Positions 15,381 to 20,562 of a stretch of 20,562 bases of DNA are shown piece after piece. Position numbers and translations under genes: made by a program. The stretch is from 14-2 sp963628035 (GTDB lineage Bacteria > Bacillota > Clostridia > Lachnospirales > Lachnospiraceae). Under the pieces are notes generated by a model. The model worked only from the letters and a program-made list of their open reading frames with translations. It had not been told where the DNA came from and searched no databases. Numbering within the stretch: position 1 is the stretch's first letter; each line of letters begins with the position of its first letter. The stretch covers positions 1 to 20,562 of the forward strand of contig CAVGED010000117.1 of the NCBI GenBank assembly GCA_963628035.1. Direction: 5' to 3'.

Positions 15381-16153
15381 ACCGCTTCACCCGCCCTTTC
15401 CGCATAAATCTCAAAAAATACATCTTCGAGACTCTTCTCCTTCGTGACATTGGCAAGGGTATCACAGAGCACCATGGAGCCGTCAAAGATAATACCGACC
15501 CGGTCACAGATCTTCTCCACCAGACTGAAGATATGGGTGGAAACGATGATCGTCTTTCCCTGTTTCTTAAGGTCCAGGAGGAAATCCGTCACCACCCGTG
15601 CCGTCAGGACATCCAGGCCGTTGGTGGGCTCATCAAACACGATCACATCCGGGTCATGTACGATAGAGATCGCCAGCGACACCTTCTGCTTCATACCCGT
15701 GGACAGATCCGCCACCTTCACCTCCGCAAACTTCGTGATGCCGAAGGTCTCAAATAACTGCTCCTTCCTTAAGCTCGCCGCCTCCTTCTCCATACCATGC
15801 AACTCCGCGAAAAAGTCAAAGAGATAGTTTGGCGTAAAGAATTCCTCCAGCTTCAGTTCACTGGTGAGGAAACCGATCTTCCTGCGAACCTCTCCGGGTT
15901 CATGGCGGACACTGCTTCCGTCCACCAGCACATCGCCCTCCTCGGGGCTTATGAGTGTTGCGATCATACGAAGGGTCGTGGTCTTCCCGGCTCCATTCGG
16001 TCCCAACAGGCCAAAGATTTCACCCCGGTAAGCCGTAAAGGACAGATGGTTCACCGCCACCTTGACCTTTTCCCTGGTCTTCTCCAATTTCTGCTGCTTT
16101 GCAGAGAGCCGGAAGGTCTTTTTTAAGTCCTTCACAATTAAAATTTCTTCCAT
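15377..16153 (-). CDS. ABC transporter ATP-binding protein (NatA-like)
   Basis: This 258-residue ATPase pairs with the permease that follows. Walker A is GPNGAGKTTT (51-60), the signature is LSTGMKQK (150-157), Walker B is IVFDEP (171-176) and the switch histidine is H207 (VSTHIF). SQL/STGMKQ-type signatures with a short C-terminus are typical of the NatA/CcmA export ATPases (COG4555). Residues 16-30 form a charged insert (SAKQQKLEKTREKVK) before the usual first strand. It starts inside the last 16 bp of the broken hydrolase gene, with GAAGG about 4 bp before ATG, so it may rely on translation of that frame for full expression. Confidence 0.88.
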   Translation of the reverse strand: MEEILIVKDLKKTFRLSAKQQKLEKTREKVKVAVNHLSFTAYRGEIFGLLGPNGAGKTTTLRMIATLISPEEGDVLVDGSSVRHEPGEVRRKIGFLTSELKLEEFFTPNYLFDFFAELHGMEKEAASLRKEQLFETFGITKFAEVKVADLSTGMKQKVSLAISIVHDPDVIVFDEPTNGLDVLTARVVTDFLLDLKKQGKTIIVSTHIFSLVEKICDRVGIIFDGSMVLCDTLANVTKEKSLEDVFFEIYAERAGEAV

Positions 16154-16856
16154 AATTCCTTCAACCTTTCTGAAAGTCTGTCCGATACAATCTCATGTCC
16201 GTCCCGCAGCGGATGCAGCGGTTCTGCGGGAATCCAGCCGGTGCTGTCAATAAAGTACACCTGATCGCCGCTCTCTCTATTATATTCCATAATGGCCTGT
16301 TCTAGTTCTCCGGGATACACGCCGCAAAAAGCCGACAGGGAGATGATCACCGCATCTTTATTCCTCGCCCGTACCAGCCGGATGAGGTCTATGTATTCCC
16401 TGACGTATACTTCGGCAGTGTTTCCCCGGTCATTTGCACCGTGATTGATCAGGATATAATCCGCATTGGCACTCTCCATAGGCTCCCCATCAAAGTAGAA
16501 GGGATAAGCCTCCGCTGCCTTTGGAACGGAACCACAGCCTCCAGGGGCTGATACCATCTGTGGTGAATCTCCGCAGAGCTCTTATATACCACATGAACCA
16601 CATGGTTTCCATCCGCAGCAGCCGTCACCCGCAGAAAACGCTCCATGGGAACCTCTACTTTCGCTCCGTCATCCACCCATACCCACAGGTGGCCGTATGT
16701 GTGCCGGTTGGTCGCCATATCAAAATGCATCACTGCACTTTTCCCGGCAAACGCAAACTCGACCATACTTCCCGGAGCGGTTGTCACCGCCATATGTTCG
16801 TACTTCTTCCATCTTCCCGTAAAACGGACTGCATCACTGTGAATCTCAATAAACAT
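16138..16856 (-). pseudogene. SGNH/GDSL hydrolase (CE2-like esterase), broken by an internal deletion
   Basis: Two frames together resemble one CE2-type carbohydrate esterase. The first runs from 16856: about 108 residues (FIEIHSDAVRFTGRW to HHRWYQPLEA) look like the N-terminal beta-sandwich. The second, in another frame, runs from near 16540 to the stop at 16138: GSVPKAAEAYPFYFDG, then block III NHGANDRG, and EPLHPLRDGHEIVSDRL as block V. The frames meet at about 16530-16548. The piece that should carry the catalytic-serine block (GDSI) is absent from both, so about 100 residues seem lost (inference from usual family length) together with the frame. The product cannot be a working esterase. 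RBS AAGGAGAGAAAGAGG precedes the ATG. A sequencing or assembly collapse is an alternative. Confidence 0.75.
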
Positions 16857-16875
16857 CCTCTTTCTCTCCTTCTAT

Positions 16876-18009
16876 CTATGGTGTATTTATCAATCTGCCA
16901 TCTATATCAAACGCCACTTTAAATTCCCGGCTGTATTGATTGATCAGTGTAATAATCCGCTCTGCTTCCGCCCCTTTTGCCAACGTCGGCTGATAGTCGT
17001 TCCTGCTCTTTACAGAGCTGACGGAGCAGGGAATGATACGGATATTGTCGTCCTCCCGCTTTTTCCCATTTACAAAGGTAAACGTCTGCTGGAAGATCAT
17101 GGAATCCTTGTTGCTGGGATTCGTGTTCCCGCCGAAGCAGAAATTGCCAAGGCTGTACACGATATATTTTCCGTTATAACACTCAATGCCCTGAAGTACA
17201 TGGGGATGATGGCCAAGCACCAGATCTGCACCCCAGTCAATGCACTTTCTTCCAAGCTCCCGCTGATAGGCATTGGTATCATGGTGAGTCTCGATCCCCC
17301 AATGGCAGCAGGCGATCACCAGATCCATTCCTTCTTCACGAAGCTGGGTGATCCCGTCCTTCAGATAGGTTTCTACCTTTTTTCCATCATAAACCTGGTT
17401 GACCGAGACAAAGCCTACCCTCACGCCCTTGGCCTCATAATATCCCACCTGGGAATCAAAGGCATAGGGAATTCCGGCTCCTTCAAGAGCCGCCACCGTA
17501 TCGTCATGTCCCTGCTGTCCGTAATCCATATGATGATTGTTGCCGAGGCTCACCGTCTCCACACTGCCGGCAGTAAGGATCGACACATATTCCGGATCCC
17601 CCTTCATATTGAATTTCTTTTCCACACGATTGTCGGAAAAAGTCAGGGTTCCCTCGAAATTCACAATGGTCATATCATCCGCTTCAAAAACCGACTTTAC
17701 ATTCTTAAGGAAATATCCGGGGTCACGCTTCTTGTCATACATCTCCCGGAATGTCCCCTCGTATCCCTGCACCTGGGCGTTTCCAAGTGTCACATCGCCC
17801 GCCGCCGATACGGTGAACTCAATAACCTCCGGCTCCAGAATCTTCTTTACAATAACCTCTGTCTCTCCACGGCTCTCCTGCAGCGGCAAGGCGACAGCTC
17901 CTGCACCGACGCTCTCCGTAAAGACAGCGCGACTGTCCCTTGTACAGCCCATGCAAGACAGGGCACACAATAACAGAACCACTAATAATACACTTCTTCT
18001 TTCGTTCAT
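16876..18009 (-). CDS. CapA-family (PGA_cap) metallophosphatase-like lipoprotein
   Basis: This 377-residue protein has an N-terminal signal (MNERRSVLLVVLLLCALSC) with cysteines C19 and C22 as candidate lipidation sites; neither lipobox is ideal. The PGA_cap domain (PF09587) spans about 64-330: AAGDVTLG (69-76), NFEG (117-120), LGNNHHMDYG (155-164), CCHWGIE (234-240), GHHPHVLQ (266-273) and YSLGNF (285-290), which together form the calcineurin-like metal site. Relatives take part in poly-gamma-glutamate or capsule handling, but many stand-alone copies have no known substrate, and no pgs/cap synthesis genes are visible here. It should act outside the membrane. It starts 32 bp after feoB and is followed 19 bp later by the broken esterase; both neighbours suggest a small cell-surface unit in the same transcript. 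Confidence 0.87.
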   Translation of the reverse strand: MNERRSVLLVVLLLCALSCMGCTRDSRAVFTESVGAGAVALPLQESRGETEVIVKKILEPEVIEFTVSAAGDVTLGNAQVQGYEGTFREMYDKKRDPGYFLKNVKSVFEADDMTIVNFEGTLTFSDNRVEKKFNMKGDPEYVSILTAGSVETVSLGNNHHMDYGQQGHDDTVAALEGAGIPYAFDSQVGYYEAKGVRVGFVSVNQVYDGKKVETYLKDGITQLREEGMDLVIACCHWGIETHHDTNAYQRELGRKCIDWGADLVLGHHPHVLQGIECYNGKYIVYSLGNFCFGGNTNPSNKDSMIFQQTFTFVNGKKREDDNIRIIPCSVSSVKSRNDYQPTLAKGAEAERIITLINQYSREFKVAFDIDGRLINTP

Positions 18010-18041
18010 CTCTCTCTCCTATGTAAGGTCTCAGAAACAGC

Positions 18042-20408
18042 CTACAGCAGGCTCCCAACCAAACGTACCAGGAATGCCGCGATCCAGGCGATCACGCACT
18101 GTCCGATCACCACCAGGATCGCCCAGCGTATACCCAATTCACGCTTGATAGAAGCCACGGCAGCCACACAGGGCGTATACAGCAGGCAGAACACCAACAG
18201 CGCCGCCGCTCCAACCGGAGACAGAAACCCCAAAAGTGCCGTCTCCGAAGGGATCAGCACCGACAACGTGGACACCACGCTCTCCTTTGCCATGAATCCG
18301 GTGATCAGTGCCGTGGAGATCCGCCAGTCTCCAAAGCCCAACGGCACAAATATAGGTGCGATCACACCTGCCAGGGAAGCCAGGATACTCTCCCCGGTGT
18401 CCTCTACGATATTGAAATGCAGATTGAAGGTCTGTAAGAACCAGATCACAATGGTGGCGACAAAGATCACGGTAAATGCCCGCTGCAGGAAATCCTTGGC
18501 CTTCTCCCAGAGAAGCTGGGCCACATTCTTGGCTCCCGGCATCCGATAATTGGGAAGCTCCATAACGAAGGGTACCGGCTCTCCTTTAAAGAGGCTTCCC
18601 TTCATCAAAAGTGCCATCAGGATTCCCACTGCCATTCCTCCAAAGTACAAGAGCACCATCACAAGCGTCCTGTATTTCGGGAAAAATGCTGCTGTAAAGA
18701 AGGCATAGATGGGAAGCTTCGCCGAACAGCTCATAAAGGGTGTCAAAAGCACCGTCATCTTCCGGTCACGCTCCGAAGAAAGCGTCCGGCTGGCCATAAC
18801 CCCCGGCACCGTACACCCGAAGCCGATCAGCATGGGGACGATGCTCCGTCCGGAAAGACCGATCTTTCTAAGCAGCTTATCCATCACAAAGGCCACCCGT
18901 GCCATATAACCACTGTCCTCTAAGAGGGACAGGAAGAAAAACAGTGTCACAATAATCGGAAGAAAGCTCAGCACACTTCCGACACCGGTAAAGATTCCGT
19001 CGATGATCAAAGAATGCAAAACCTCGTTGATCTTCCAGGCTGTTAATGCAGAATCTACAAGCTTCGTCAGCTCCGCGATCCCCATCTCCAAAAGGTCCGC
19101 CAGAACCTTTCCGATCACACCGAAGGTAAGCCAGAATACAAGCCCCATGATTCCAACGAATGCAGGAATGGCCGTATACTTCCCGGTGAGGATCCGATCG
19201 ATCCTGCGGCTTCTTGCATGCTCCCTGCTCTCCTTAGGCTTCACCACGGTCTCTGCGCAGATCTTTCCAATAAAACGGAACCGCATGTCGGCAATGGCTG
19301 CCGCCTTGTCAAGTCCCCGCTCCTGCTCCATCTGAAGGATGATATGCCCAAGCATCTCCTTCTCATTCTGGTCAAGCTTCAGCTTCTCCAGGATCAGATG
19401 ATCTCCCTCCGCCAGCTTGGAGGCAGCGAAACGCACCGGGATCTGTGCTTCCTTGGCATGATCCTCGATCAAATGCATGATACCATGGATACAGCGGTGT
19501 ACCGCACTTCCTTCATCATCCGCGCTGCAGAAGTCCTTTCGTCCGGGCCGCTCCTGGTACTTTGCCACATGAACCGCATGGTCGATGACCTCCTGAATCC
19601 CCTCGTTTTTCGCTGCTGAAATCGGGATTACCGGAACGCCAAGAGCCGCCTCCAGTTCATTGATGCGGATGGAGCCGCCGTTTTCACGAACCTCATCCAT
19701 CATATTCAATGCCACTACCATGGGAATGTCCAGCTCCAGAAGCTGCAGGGTCAGGTACAGATTCCGTTCGATGTTGGAGGCGTCCACGATATTTATGATT
19801 CCCTTGGGCTTCTCCGACAGGATAAATTCTCTTGTCACGATCTCCTCGCTGCTGTAGGGCGACATGGAGTAAATGCCGGGCAGATCCGTCACCAGCGTAT
19901 TGCTGTGCCCCTTGATCACACCATCCTTGCGATCCACCGTAACACCCGGAAAGTTCCCCACGTGCTGGTTGGCACCTGTGAGACGGTTAAAGAACGTGGT
20001 CTTTCCGCAGTTCTGATTGCCTGCCAGGGCAAAGGTCAGTGTCGCTCCCTCCGGGAGCGGATGTTCATCGGCCTTCACATGATATTTTCCGCCCTCACCA
20101 AGCCCCGGATGGGCGCTTGTCTGGCGGCGCGCCTGTCTGACACCCTTTTCCGTCAGAGCATTGTCCTGCTCATCCTTCGACCTGTCACACCCAGCTACCA
20201 GGATCTTCTCCGCATCCGCCAGTCTTAAGGTCAGTTCATAGCTATGTATCTTCAGTTCCATGGGATCGCCCATGGGTGCCAGCTTCACCATGGTCACCTC
20301 GGCCCCCGGAATCAAGCCCATATCCAGGAAGTGCTGCCGCAGTGCGCCTTCTCCGCCCACTGCCTTGATGGTTGCGGACTTTCCGATTTCCAGCTCTTTC
20401 AGTGTCAT
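18042..20408 (-). CDS. feoB: Ferrous iron transporter, FeoA-FeoB fusion
   Basis: This 788-residue protein joins a FeoA SH3-like domain (1-72, with LRQHFLDMGLIPGAEVTMV) through a charged linker (about 73-118) to FeoB. The G domain has G1 GNQNCGKT (130-137), G3 DLPG (175-178), G4 NMMD (235-238) and G5 SAAK (264-267). A helical domain follows to about 400, then the membrane part with two gate repeats; GFGCTVPG and SCSAKLPIY are the conserved channel motifs, and LYTPCVAAVASIKRE lies near the end. It imports Fe(II) across the cytoplasmic membrane under GTPase control. FeoA is usually a separate gene; fused forms are known in Clostridia and Bacteroidetes. The start has GAGG 8 bp upstream. Its own consensus promoter and leader hairpin are directly upstream, and capA-like follows 32 bp downstream. 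Confidence 0.97.
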   Translation of the reverse strand: MTLKELEIGKSATIKAVGGEGALRQHFLDMGLIPGAEVTMVKLAPMGDPMELKIHSYELTLRLADAEKILVAGCDRSKDEQDNALTEKGVRQARRQTSAHPGLGEGGKYHVKADEHPLPEGATLTFALAGNQNCGKTTFFNRLTGANQHVGNFPGVTVDRKDGVIKGHSNTLVTDLPGIYSMSPYSSEEIVTREFILSEKPKGIINIVDASNIERNLYLTLQLLELDIPMVVALNMMDEVRENGGSIRINELEAALGVPVIPISAAKNEGIQEVIDHAVHVAKYQERPGRKDFCSADDEGSAVHRCIHGIMHLIEDHAKEAQIPVRFAASKLAEGDHLILEKLKLDQNEKEMLGHIILQMEQERGLDKAAAIADMRFRFIGKICAETVVKPKESREHARSRRIDRILTGKYTAIPAFVGIMGLVFWLTFGVIGKVLADLLEMGIAELTKLVDSALTAWKINEVLHSLIIDGIFTGVGSVLSFLPIIVTLFFFLSLLEDSGYMARVAFVMDKLLRKIGLSGRSIVPMLIGFGCTVPGVMASRTLSSERDRKMTVLLTPFMSCSAKLPIYAFFTAAFFPKYRTLVMVLLYFGGMAVGILMALLMKGSLFKGEPVPFVMELPNYRMPGAKNVAQLLWEKAKDFLQRAFTVIFVATIVIWFLQTFNLHFNIVEDTGESILASLAGVIAPIFVPLGFGDWRISTALITGFMAKESVVSTLSVLIPSETALLGFLSPVGAAALLVFCLLYTPCVAAVASIKRELGIRWAILVVIGQCVIAWIAAFLVRLVGSLL

Positions 20409-20426
20409 CTCTTTTTCCTCTTAAAT

Positions 20427-20455
20427 GCGCTCGTCTGCACCATGCAGACGAGCGC
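20427..20455 (-). promoter_or_regulatory. Leader hairpin of feoAB
   Basis: GCGCTCGTCTGCA (20427-20439) and TGCAGACGAGCGC (20443-20455) form a perfect 13-bp stem with a 3-base loop. It lies in the untranslated leader and ends 6 bases before the GAGG ribosome binding site (20417-20420). No T-run follows on either strand, so it is not a standard terminator. It could protect the mRNA or affect translation start; no known riboswitch pattern was recognised. Confidence 0.75.
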
Positions 20456-20506
20456 TTGATTATGATCAGACTTTCTTGACACAGCCTGTCTGTATTTATC
20501 AAAAAC

Positions 20507-20536
20507 ATTATAGAAAGAGAAATATATGTTTGTCAA
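20507..20536 (-). promoter_or_regulatory. Consensus promoter of feoAB
   Basis: On the minus strand a perfect -35 TTGACA (20531-20536) and a perfect -10 TATAAT (20507-20512) are 18 bp apart. Transcription should start near 20500, giving a leader of about 92 bases. A box this strong normally needs repression when iron is sufficient. ACAGGCTGT (a 4-1-4 palindrome) just downstream is a weak operator candidate; no clear Fur or DtxR site was identified. Confidence 0.85.
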
Positions 20537-20562
20537 CACTAACTTACACAGGCCGCACGCGG

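Noticed and set aside
16936..17973. 345-codon plus-strand open frame opposite the CapA-family gene
   Set aside because: The minus-strand frame has all PGA_cap motifs and a good ribosome binding site; the plus-strand one has no recognisable motif.
20457..20500. Fur or DtxR box in the feoAB leader (TGATTATGATCA at about 20457-20468, ACAGGCTGT near 20482-20490)
   Set aside because: Both are short partial palindromes that do not fit the 19-bp Fur or DtxR/IdeR consensus well enough to call.

Overview
The window reads as chromosomal DNA of an anaerobic Firmicute, most likely a Lachnospiraceae-type clostridium. This rests on the gene complement (a stand-alone Mbh/Mrp-like antiporter operon, a FeoA-FeoB fusion, a CapA-family protein, HrcA/CIRCE heat-shock control, an AAA/PD-(D/E)XK protein), strong AGGAGG ribosome binding sites and consensus TTGACA/TATAAT promoters. 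It is inference from content, with no 16S or marker gene present.

Layout. At the left edge a single plus-strand gene (146-1729) encodes an AAA-ATPase-like/PD-(D/E)XK protein. It is visibly more AT-rich than the rest and ends at a strong hairpin (1735-1760) shared with the convergent heat-shock genes. Two minus-strand small heat-shock genes (2700-2350, then 2247-1801) are driven from a promoter whose -35 box lies inside a CIRCE (HrcA) operator at 2764-2790. From 20408 down to 2915 everything is on the minus strand with gaps or overlaps of a few tens of bases at most, except one 179-bp regulatory-looking gap (14026-14204). In transcription order: a feoA-feoB fusion, a CapA-family metallophosphatase, a broken SGNH/GDSL hydrolase, a NatA/NatB-like ABC exporter pair, then after the gap a YhfW-like FAD oxidoreductase with a C-terminal Rieske domain, and a ten-gene Mrp/Mbh-like cation/proton antiporter operon.

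The antiporter operon is the centre of interest. Its order is mrpE, mrpF, mrpG, DUF4040 (MbhD), an MbhE-MnhB fusion, mrpC, then four consecutive antiporter-like (MrpD/NuoLMN) subunits. This is the order of the membrane arm of archaeal membrane-bound hydrogenase (mbhA-H), but with four antiporter subunits instead of one or two and no hydrogenase, NADH or ferredoxin module in the window. All four keep the glutamate and lysines used for proton transfer in this family. The only redox gene touching it is the FAD-Rieske protein 31 bp upstream on the same strand, so the two may be co-transcribed.

Other points worth a look: a 20-bp near-perfect palindrome that overlaps the -10 box of the FAD-Rieske promoter, with several ATAAGNA-like boxes around it; an in-frame 39/36/39-bp tandem repeat inside the FAD domain; loss of the catalytic-serine block from the SGNH hydrolase by an internal deletion; and a perfect 13-bp hairpin in the feoAB leader. 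No tRNA, rRNA, CRISPR array or insertion sequence was seen, and there is no gene-free stretch over 300 bp.
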